Source: Nitrospira sp.
Lineage (GTDB): Bacteria; Nitrospirota; Nitrospiria; Nitrospirales; Nitrospiraceae
DNA length: 64,000 nucleotides
Direction of reading: 5' to 3'
Assembly (NCBI GenBank): GCA_005116885.1
Contig: SWDP01000011.1
Coordinates: forward strand, 12,391-76,390
Below are positions 53,956 through 64,000 of this stretch, one piece after another; positions within the stretch are counted from its first letter, which is position 1, and each line of letters opens with the position of its first letter. A model generated the notes under the pieces. That model was not told where the DNA came from. It saw only the letters and a program-made list of their open reading frames with translations, and did no database searches. A program made the position numbers and the translations under genes.

Positions 53956-55329
53956 ATGTCAGCACGCAGTCGTATTGGTCTAGGAATAGGCATGTGTGCC
54001 ATGGTCTCGCTGCTGGGCAGCAATGCTGTTTCGGCTGCGGATGCCGAAACCACCTGGAAGGAATTGGGCTTTAAGTTTTCCGGAGCGGCGGAAGCCTCCT
54101 ATACACAGAATTTCAATAATCCCAACACCAACCTCAATCAACTGAGGATCTTCGATACGCAGGCGAACTCATTCGTGCCGCAGGTGGCGCAGTTCATGGC
54201 GGAACGGCCTGCCACGGCAGGCAGTGCCACGGATCGGATCGGCTTTCGCGCGCGGGTCAATTTTGGGGCCCAATCCAGGTACTCTCGGGCCCGCACGAAT
54301 TACCAACCTGGCGCGGACAGCACCGAGCTGGATATCCATGAACTCTATGCCGAGTACATCGTCCCGATCGGCAACGGCCTGAAGATTCAAGCCGGAAAAA
54401 TCAATACTTTGATTGGGCTCGAGGTGATCAACAGTTGGGAGAATCCGAACTTCTCCCGCAGCTTTACGTTCGGCCTGGCGCAAGCCTTTACGGAGACCGG
54501 TATCCGGTTCACCTATCCGTTTACGTCATGGGCGACCGCGGCAGTCGGGCTCGTCAATGGGTGGGACAACATTGAGGATAACAACCGGGGCAAAACAGTC
54601 ACGTGGAACCTGGCCCTGACACCGCACGAGAAGTTCGGGGTAAGCTTTTACGGGTCCTACGGATCCGAACAGTCGAATGGCAATGCTCAGTTTGGTAATG
54701 CAGCCACCGGCGTCTGTGCGAACGGTAGCACCCAGTGCGATCCTGATGCCAAGCGGACGGTGGTGGGCGCGCTCATCACCATCAAGCCGACCGACAAGGA
54801 TACCCTCATCATTGAGCCCTATTACGGGAACGAAGCCAATGCCAGCTTTGCCAGAGGGGGAAGCACAACGGCGGGGGGTAACACTGGGCCAGCCAACGCT
54901 CGCTGGAATGCGATCCTTGCCTATTACACACATGACTTCAACGATCAAACGCAGCCCCATGCGTTCAGCATGCGGGTTCGTGGAGAGCTCTTCGAGGATG
55001 CCGGTGGAGCCCGTACCTGTATCGGAGGCAATAATTTCAACGGCGGCACAAATGTTTGTGCTGGTCAGATAAACGCCACTGGTTTTACACCTGGTGTTCC
55101 TGGTGCTCTTGGTTCTGGTGTTGGTGCTGGGTTTAATACGGCAACCGGCGGCGGACTTGAACAGACCCTCCAGTCGTACACCTTTACGCTTCAGTACAAG
55201 CCGGCGCCTTCGCTGCTTACGCGGGCGGAATTCCGGCATGACATCTCCAATAAGGACGCGTTCCTGTACGGCACTCGAGCAGTGGACAATCAGTCAACTC
55301 TGGGATTCTCAGTGGTCTACCTCTTCTAA
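53956..55329 (+). CDS. Outer-membrane porin, BBP2/OmpL-like
   Basis: The 457 residues have a signal peptide (cleavage after VSAADA, about 28-30) and a barrel with alternating strands, ending STLGFSVVYLF with terminal Phe. LQIAGKINTLIGLEVINS-type and NPNFSRSFTFGLAQAFTETGIRFTYPF blocks resemble the putative beta-barrel porin-2 family. A Gly/Val-rich loop near residues 375-395 has locally different base composition. GGGAGG precedes the ATG. Substrate unknown; position before amtB suggests a small nitrogen compound. Confidence 0.8.
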   Translation: MSARSRIGLGIGMCAMVSLLGSNAVSAADAETTWKELGFKFSGAAEASYTQNFNNPNTNLNQLRIFDTQANSFVPQVAQFMAERPATAGSATDRIGFRARVNFGAQSRYSRARTNYQPGADSTELDIHELYAEYIVPIGNGLKIQAGKINTLIGLEVINSWENPNFSRSFTFGLAQAFTETGIRFTYPFTSWATAAVGLVNGWDNIEDNNRGKTVTWNLALTPHEKFGVSFYGSYGSEQSNGNAQFGNAATGVCANGSTQCDPDAKRTVVGALITIKPTDKDTLIIEPYYGNEANASFARGGSTTAGGNTGPANARWNAILAYYTHDFNDQTQPHAFSMRVRGELFEDAGGARTCIGGNNFNGGTNVCAGQINATGFTPGVPGALGSGVGAGFNTATGGGLEQTLQSYTFTLQYKPAPSLLTRAEFRHDISNKDAFLYGTRAVDNQSTLGFSVVYLF

Positions 55330-55365
55330 CGAGGTAAGACAGTTATCGGTTGAATGGTGAGATGC

Positions 55366-55419
55366 CGCTCCCTTCGTGGACCAGTCCACGAAGGGAGCGC
55401 TTACTAGAAGCGCTGCTGG
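55366..55419. repeat. Strong hairpins after porin 2
   Basis: A 16-base arm (55366-55381) is perfectly complementary to 55384-55399, so the foot of the stem is very stable. An overlapping second hairpin, AGCGCTT-ACTAG-AAGCGCT, begins within its 3' arm. The two cannot form fully together. No T run follows, so it is a weak terminator candidate. The remaining gap to amtB (55420-55683) has no gene. It contains two copies of ATTCCAACGAA (about 55555 and 55627) and a REP-like CCTGAGCGTAGTCGAAGG stretch near 55573. Confidence 0.75.
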
Positions 55420-55683
55420 CCGTGTCGGCTCCGGCGCATGGCTGGTAGGCCGCGAGGGTTATGGTCGATTATTGCGAGTGGTGCAACAAGCAGTCAAGCC
55501 GTGAAGGGCTGAGTCTACGCGCTCAGCTCTGGCTCGGGCAGGCGCCGCAGTTTATTCCAACGAAGAAATGTGCCCTGAGCGTAGTCGAAGGGGGAGCGTG
55601 AGACAACCAGGGGGGCCGCTCAGAACATTCCAACGAACGTATTGTCAACCTCGTCCTGAACCAGGGGATGAAAGGATACACAT

Positions 55684-57045
55684 ATGTCATCGCATATGAT
55701 GAGCAGTATGAAGAAGATTCTGCCGGTCCTCCTGATCTGCTGTACCGTCATGTTGGTGGGAGGACTGGCTTTCAATGTGCAGGATGTCGCCGCAGAAGAT
55801 GCCGCTCCAGCTGCGTTAAAGGTCGATACGGGTGACACTGCGTGGATCCTTGCCTCCTCGGCGCTGGTGATGATGATGACGCTGCCGGGGCTGGCGCTGT
55901 TCTACGGAGGACTCACCAGGCAAAAGAATATCCTGAGTACGGTCTTGCATAGCTTTATCTGTCTCTGTCTCGCCAGCATAGCCTGGGTGTTGTTCGGATA
56001 CAGCCTTTCGTTTGGTCCAGACGTCGGTGGGTTCATCGGGAACTTCGATTGGGCAGGATTGCGTGGGATAGGAGCCGATCCCCATCCGGTCTATGGTCCC
56101 ACCATTCCCCACGAAGTCTTTATGATGTATCAGATGATGTTCGCCGCCATCACTCCGGCGCTCATGACCGGAGCCATTGCGGAGCGCATTCGATTCTCCT
56201 CGATGTTGTGGTTTCTCGGCATCTGGTCGGTCGTGGTGTACTATCCCGTCTGCCATTGGATTTGGGGAGGCGGATGGTTGGCGCAGATGGGCGCCTTAGA
56301 CTTTGCCGGTGGCGCAGTCGTGCACGTCAGTTCCGCCACGTCCGCCTTGGTTGCCTGCATTATGCTCGGAAAGCGCATGGGCTATCCAAATACGCCGATG
56401 CCTCCGCATAATCTGCCCATCATGCTATTGGGCGCGGGTCTGCTCTGGTTTGGCTGGTTCGGGTTCAACGCGGGCAGTGCGTTGGGTGCGAATGGGCTGG
56501 CGGCCAGCGCGTTCGTGGCGACACACATCGCAGCCTGTGTTGCGACGGTGGTGTGGATGCTGATCGAGTGGATGCACCGTGGGAAGCCCACCGCGCTCGG
56601 TTGCGCGACCGGGGCGATTGCTGGTCTGGCCACCATTACCCCTGCTGCCGGGTTTGTCGGATTGTTCGGGGCGATCATGATTGGTCTCGCTGCTGGAATT
56701 GTCTGCTATATCTGTGTCAGTCTCCTGAAGCCGGCCCTGGGTTTCGACGATTCGCTCGATGTGGTGGGGGTTCACGGTGTGGGTGGAGCGCTCGGTCTCG
56801 TTGGGGCAGGCTTATTTGCCTCGAAGGCGATCAATGCTGCCGGGAACGACGGACTGTTCTTTGGCAATCCAAAACTCCTCATGGTTCAGCTCATCATGAT
56901 CGGCGCGGTGGCGGGATTTTCCATGATCTGCACCTGGATTATTCTTAAAATAATCGACGTGGTCATGGGTCTGCGTGTGACGCAAGATGAAGAGCAAGAA
57001 GGCTTGGATATCAGTCAGCACGGTGAAAAGGCCTATCACGTGTAA
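55684..57045 (+). CDS. amtB: Ammonium transporter AmtB
   Basis: AmtB conducts ammonium across the inner membrane and is blocked by PII proteins. The 453 residues have a cleavable signal-like N terminus (hydrophobic to about residue 37), eleven membrane segments, and the twin-His pair (GGAVVHVSSATSAL and GVHGVGGALGLV). It is MEP/Amt type rather than Rh type. The next gene encodes PII, the usual amtB-glnK pairing. Confidence 0.96.
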   Translation: MSSHMMSSMKKILPVLLICCTVMLVGGLAFNVQDVAAEDAAPAALKVDTGDTAWILASSALVMMMTLPGLALFYGGLTRQKNILSTVLHSFICLCLASIAWVLFGYSLSFGPDVGGFIGNFDWAGLRGIGADPHPVYGPTIPHEVFMMYQMMFAAITPALMTGAIAERIRFSSMLWFLGIWSVVVYYPVCHWIWGGGWLAQMGALDFAGGAVVHVSSATSALVACIMLGKRMGYPNTPMPPHNLPIMLLGAGLLWFGWFGFNAGSALGANGLAASAFVATHIAACVATVVWMLIEWMHRGKPTALGCATGAIAGLATITPAAGFVGLFGAIMIGLAAGIVCYICVSLLKPALGFDDSLDVVGVHGVGGALGLVGAGLFASKAINAAGNDGLFFGNPKLLMVQLIMIGAVAGFSMICTWIILKIIDVVMGLRVTQDEEQEGLDISQHGEKAYHV

Positions 57046-57059
57046 TACCGGGCCTATGA

Positions 57060-60238
<3,179 letters not shown>

Positions 60239-60263
60239 ATTGGGCGTATTAAGGAGGACTGGA

Positions 60264-61673
60264 ATGAATCCCCGCGAGGCACTGGAGTTTGCGAAGAAGC
60301 ACAAGATACAGATCGTCGACTTGAAGTTTGTGGATCTGATCGGCACCTGGCAACACTTTTCCATTCCTGTGGAAGAACTGACTGAAGGACTCTTCAAGGA
60401 TGGGTCTGGGCTAGATGGTTCATCGATCCGAGGCTGGAAGGCGATCAACGACAGCGATCTGCTGATGATTCCCGATCCCACCACAGCCTGTCTGGATCCG
60501 TTCTGTGCCGTGCCGACGATGAGCCTTGTCGGTAATGTCGTCGATCCGATTACACGCGAGCCGTACGACCGCGATCCGCGATTTGTGGCGCAGAAGGCGG
60601 AAAAATATCTCCAGAGTACGAAGATCGGTGACACATCCTATTGGGGACCAGAGGCAGAGTTCTTCATCTTCGATCAGGTCCGATACGATCAGACGGGCCA
60701 CAGCGGATTTTACTTTATCGATTCCGAAGAAGGCGCGTGGAACATCGGACAGGAAGGCCATAACTTGGGCGGGAAAATCCGCCACAAGGAAGGCTATTTC
60801 CCCGTGCCTCCGACCGACACACAACAGGACATCCGCAGCGAGATGGTCCTGGAGATGCAAAAGGCCGGGATTTCCATTGAGAAGCATCACCACGAGACGG
60901 CGACGGCAGGCCAGGCGGAAATCGACATCCGCTTCGGTCCACTGGTTAAAACGGCAGACACTTTGATGATGTACAAGTACATCGTCAAGAACGTTGCCCG
61001 GCGCCATGGCAAAACCGCGACCTTTATGCCCAAGCCGATTTTCGGGGACAACGGGACCGGTATGCATACGCATCAGAGCATCTGGAAAGACGGGAAGCCT
61101 CTGTTTGCGGGGAAGGAATATGCCGGCATCTCGCAACTCTGTCTCTATTATATCGGAGGTATCCTGAAGCATGCCCCGGCCTTGGCGGCATTTACGAATC
61201 CAACGACAAACTCCTATAAGCGGCTGACCCCAGGGTATGAGGCGCCGGTTCTGCTGGCCTATTCCAGCCGGAATCGGTCGGCGGGCATCAGAATTCCCAT
61301 GTACTCACCGAGCCCGAAAGCCAAGCGGATCGAGGTGCGCTTCCCAGATCCGACTGCAAATCCCTACTTGGCATTTTCGGCCATGCTCATGGCTGGGTTG
61401 GACGGGATCGAGAATAAGATCAATCCAGGCGAGCCGGCTGAGAAGGATCTGTACGACCTGGAGCCTGAGGAAGCGGCGGCCATCCGCACAATGCCGGGCA
61501 GTCTCGACGAAGCGTTACGCAATCTTGAGCAGGACCATCAGTTCCTTCTCAAGGGCGGGGTGTTCAGCAAGGATCTGATCGAAGGCTGGATCAGCTATAA
61601 ACGAGCCAAAGAAGTCGACCCCATGCGGTTGCGCCCGCATCCGTACGAGTATGTGCTGTATTACGACGTGTAG
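60264..61673 (+). CDS. glnA: Glutamine synthetase type I
   Basis: Joins ammonium to glutamate with ATP. The 469 residues carry [26 protein letters not shown], and NRSAGIRIP. The adenylylation loop has Tyr in [12 protein letters not shown], so this is the GlnE-regulated subtype. AAGGAGG precedes the ATG at 60264. It follows glnD by 25 bases and is closed by a strong terminator. Confidence 0.97.
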   Translation: MNPREALEFAKKHKIQIVDLKFVDLIGTWQHFSIPVEELTEGLFKDGSGLDGSSIRGWKAINDSDLLMIPDPTTACLDPFCAVPTMSLVGNVVDPITREPYDRDPRFVAQKAEKYLQSTKIGDTSYWGPEAEFFIFDQVRYDQTGHSGFYFIDSEEGAWNIGQEGHNLGGKIRHKEGYFPVPPTDTQQDIRSEMVLEMQKAGISIEKHHHETATAGQAEIDIRFGPLVKTADTLMMYKYIVKNVARRHGKTATFMPKPIFGDNGTGMHTHQSIWKDGKPLFAGKEYAGISQLCLYYIGGILKHAPALAAFTNPTTNSYKRLTPGYEAPVLLAYSSRNRSAGIRIPMYSPSPKAKRIEVRFPDPTANPYLAFSAMLMAGLDGIENKINPGEPAEKDLYDLEPEEAAAIRTMPGSLDEALRNLEQDHQFLLKGGVFSKDLIEGWISYKRAKEVDPMRLRPHPYEYVLYYDV

Positions 61674-61701
61674 AAAACTACGGAAAATTCTGTCGAAATA
61701 T

Positions 61702-61741
61702 CGGCGTCCGTCTCCTGAGACCGGGAGGCGGACGCCGTTTT
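61702..61741 (+). terminator. Intrinsic terminator after glnA
   Basis: A 14-bp stem (61702-61715 with 61724-61737, one T-G pair) with an 8-base loop, followed by four T. Very stable. Confidence 0.93.
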
Positions 61742-61770
61742 ATTTCTCGTTTATTCTCCTTCGCCGAAAA

Positions 61771-61879
61771 CCCCGTAGCTTGCTACGGGGATGAAGGCGA
61801 GGAGAACCCTCCGTAGCCTTGCGAAGGGGGGTAATGGCTTCGGAGAATTTCACAAGATACCCCGCAGCTTGCTGCGGGG
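61771..61879. repeat. Two related hairpins with a compensatory difference
   Basis: CCCCGTAGC-TT-GCTACGGGG (61771-61790) and CCCCGCAGC-TT-GCTGCGGGG (61860-61879) are the same hairpin with T-A replaced by C-G. The first is enclosed by a CTCCTTCGCC/GGCGAGGAG outer stem. They lie after glnA and close to the glnE end. Confidence 0.75.
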
Positions 61880-61906
61880 AGCTTCATTGTGGGGCGACAA
61901 ATCCTA

Positions 61907-64000
61907 TTATAAGGCTCCGAACGTCCGTTCGTAGAAAGTCTTGGTGAGTGTCATGTGCTGTTGGATATCAGACTGTAATTCTCGTGCGCCGGCTCGCCAG
62001 TCGTCTCGTGTATAGCCGATGCGGCGAGCAAGGCTGACGAACTCTTCTGAATCCGGAGGAGGGAGGACAAGGTCCTTGGTGTTTCCTCTGACCATGCGTA
62101 ATCCGTCGACTAGAATCCGAAAGAAGATATAGGCTTTTCGAAGACCGGCTCCATCGGTGCGTGCGATCAACCCCGCATTCACTAGTGCAGCGAGTGCCTG
62201 CAGGGTATTGGGCGTATGCAGGCCTGGGTGCTTATGGCCATGCATGACTTGCAGATATTGCGCGGCGTATTCGATGTCGATGAGTCCTCCCGCACTATAC
62301 TTCACGTTGACTTTTCCTGGGGCGACGAGCTGCTTAAGCTGTTGTCTCCGGAGCTCCAATGCTGTGGGACTGTCCCAGGGGGCGTCTCCGTAGACGAAAG
62401 AGTCTCGGTGAGCTTCCAGTTTGTGGCCTAGTGCGGAGTTCCCGGCGATATGTCGTAACTTGATCAGGGCTTGCCGCTCGAATGGCGCGGCTAGGCCAGC
62501 TGGACTGTAATATCGGCAGATCTCCTCGAATGCATTGGCCAATGCACCCTTGCCCCCGTGCGGTCGAAGTCGGACATCGATGCGAAAGATGCCTTCCTGC
62601 TTGGCTTCGATCCATCCCAGGAGTTCTTGTGCCAGCCGTTCGAAGTATTCGCTATTCTCAATTTCATTCTTGCCATTGGTGTCGCCGGATCCACCGTAGA
62701 CGAACAGGACTTCGATGTCTGAGGCGTAGCCGAGTTCCCGCCCTCCGAATTTTCCCAGTCCCATGATGGCGATGGGGCAGGGTTTTCCGTTGGCAAGCCG
62801 TGGGACTCCATACGATTTTTCCAGCTTAGCGCTGCAGTCTGAGAGGCTTCGTTCCATGATGACCTCCGCCAGTTCCGTGAGTGCCAGCGAAAAGTCAGGG
62901 AAATTGCTTGAAGGTTCGACGATGTGCTTGATGTCGATCCGGAACATCTCACGGTCTTTAAACCGGTTCAAGGCATCTTTTCGCGCTTCGTCTGTTTTGG
63001 CGCGGGCGACCAGACGTCCGAGCTCTTTCCGGAGGGTGGCCTGAGGCTTGATCAGGGGGGCATCCCGGTATTCCGTGAGCAGCGGTAGGAGGTTGTCATG
63101 CTGGCGTCGGAGAAAATCCTCCCAGAGGAAGTCACTGGCGCCGAGCAGTTGTGCGAGCAGCGGAAAAGTTTTTTTGTCGCTGACGAAGTCGAGTGCCTGG
63201 TTCTTGCTCTTCTTCCCTTGGTCTTTCACGATGAGATCCAGGAACTGGTCGAAGGATGCCAGCGCCTTCGCCGGGTCGGACGCCCAAGTCAAGGCATGTG
63301 TGAATTGTTTAATGAGCACAGCGGTCAGTCGTAGTTGCTGTTGATCGGCAGAGTCGGTCAGCTTCTGCCCATCGCGATTCCTGACGAAGAAACGATCGTG
63401 CAGCTTGGCGCCGTCGCATTCGATTTGGGCCTTGGTGATATAGATGTTGCGCATGGCCAGGGCATTTGCCAGCGCATAGAGGAAGGCCGGCGTATCATCC
63501 GATTGGATGTCCATGATCGTGTCAGTCGGTGACTGACTGTTGTCGAAGGTAATCTGCACCGTATCCAGCAGGCCGGTAAAGGCGCTTCGCTGCTTGTCCA
63601 ATCGTTCAACGAGACGGCGGTTGACATATTGACGCGTCTCTTCGTACTGACCGGTGTCCAGCAGTTGAACAACCTCGCTGATTGTCTGTCGGAGGGTATG
63701 ATGTTGCGGTAAGGGAAAGCCCGCGCGCTCTATGGGATGGACCAGGAAGACATCGACGATTTTCTTGCGGCTGAGGCCTGGCCGGCCTTTCGGTCGGCTG
63801 GCCGTTGAGGGAGGGGGCGTGGCCCCCATAAACGTATAGATCCGTCCTTCTTCAATATTGAGTCCAAAGGCCGAGAGCACCCCGCAGATGGCGGCGAATT
63901 CTGAGAAATAATCGTAGGCGACGATGCTGATTTCTGATTGCCCTGCTTGTTTGTCGAGGATCGATAATTCGCAGGGGTGCTCAGGAGTAAGCCGGCTGGC
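61907..64000 (-). CDS. glnE: GlnE-like adenylyltransferase with ACT domains, partial
   Basis: Its N terminus is beyond the window; at least 697 residues are visible. On the minus strand the visible order is: ACT domain (SIVAYDYFSEFAAICGVLSAFGLNIEEGRIY...VDVFLVHP), a second ACT domain (VQITFDNSQSPTDTIMDI...NIYITKAQIECDGAKLHDRFFV), a helical linker, one nucleotidyltransferase domain (GLGKFGGRELGYASDIEVLFVY; FRIDVRLRPHGGKGALA) and the GlnE-type helical end (KYSAGGLIDIEYAAQYLQ). Canonical GlnE has two nucleotidyltransferase domains and no ACT domains; GlnD has ACT domains. The product could adenylylate or deadenylylate GlnA, sensing glutamine itself. It is convergent with glnA. Confidence 0.85.
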   Translation of the reverse strand, partial: ASRLTPEHPCELSILDKQAGQSEISIVAYDYFSEFAAICGVLSAFGLNIEEGRIYTFMGATPPPSTASRPKGRPGLSRKKIVDVFLVHPIERAGFPLPQHHTLRQTISEVVQLLDTGQYEETRQYVNRRLVERLDKQRSAFTGLLDTVQITFDNSQSPTDTIMDIQSDDTPAFLYALANALAMRNIYITKAQIECDGAKLHDRFFVRNRDGQKLTDSADQQQLRLTAVLIKQFTHALTWASDPAKALASFDQFLDLIVKDQGKKSKNQALDFVSDKKTFPLLAQLLGASDFLWEDFLRRQHDNLLPLLTEYRDAPLIKPQATLRKELGRLVARAKTDEARKDALNRFKDREMFRIDIKHIVEPSSNFPDFSLALTELAEVIMERSLSDCSAKLEKSYGVPRLANGKPCPIAIMGLGKFGGRELGYASDIEVLFVYGGSGDTNGKNEIENSEYFERLAQELLGWIEAKQEGIFRIDVRLRPHGGKGALANAFEEICRYYSPAGLAAPFERQALIKLRHIAGNSALGHKLEAHRDSFVYGDAPWDSPTALELRRQQLKQLVAPGKVNVKYSAGGLIDIEYAAQYLQVMHGHKHPGLHTPNTLQALAALVNAGLIARTDGAGLRKAYIFFRILVDGLRMVRGNTKDLVLPPPDSEEFVSLARRIGYTRDDWRAGARELQSDIQQHMTLTKTFYERTFGAL

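Noticed and set aside
55455-55475. Possible sigma-54 site upstream of amtB
   Set aside because: A TGG...TTGC pattern is present but the GG to GC spacing is 9 instead of 10 bases.

Overview
The window reads as a chromosomal segment of a Nitrospira-like bacterium (phylum Nitrospirota). That assignment is inferred from gene content, not from a search. The content is a long S10-spc-alpha ribosomal block, an Lpt/RpoN/HPF/RapZ block, type IV pilus genes pilMNOPQ, and a large urea and ammonium island (urtABCDE, ureABC, ureFGD, amtB, PII, glnD, glnA). Coding density is high and most genes lie on the + strand.

Layout. 1-420: three tRNAs (Tyr, cut by the window edge; Gly; Thr). 488-1180: a 5' fragment of tuf. 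1189-16894: about thirty translation genes plus secY, adk, map and rpoA, closed by a strong terminator. 17128-22255: lptC-lptA-lptB-rpoN-hpf-rapZ. 22336-27464: a good promoter, then pilMNOPQ. 28095-30538: aroB and a GAF-GAF-ANTAR protein. 31594-34797: a histidine kinase and NarL-type regulator behind a structured leader. 35126-50004: porin, urea ABC transporter, urease genes and nadE, with six copies of a covarying hairpin element at gene junctions. 50228-55329: lipoprotein, alpha-carbonic anhydrase, DUF2490-like barrel protein and a second porin. 55684-64000: amtB, PII, glnD, glnA and a GlnE-like gene running off the edge.

How the genes fit together. Porins would admit urea or small amides, UrtABCDE would import urea, urease would release ammonia and CO2, AmtB would import ammonium, and PII/GlnD/GlnA would sense and assimilate it. 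A periplasmic carbonic anhydrase could interconvert CO2 and bicarbonate.

The most interesting signal is a putative ANTAR-RNA antitermination circuit. Paired hairpins with six-base loops starting with A and carrying G at position 4 (mostly AATGGC) precede the kinase/regulator operon, both porins and the carbonic anhydrase. In two cases the second hairpin overlaps the 5' arm of an intrinsic terminator. A GAF-GAF-ANTAR protein encoded at 29273-30538 is a natural candidate ligand.

Several genes look damaged or odd: truncated tuf fused to the S10 operon, a one-base frameshift in rplE, an ATPase (UrtD) missing its Walker A segment, RapZ with Thr for the P-loop Lys, and a GlnE-like protein with tandem ACT domains and one nucleotidyltransferase domain. 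Some of these may be sequencing or assembly errors.
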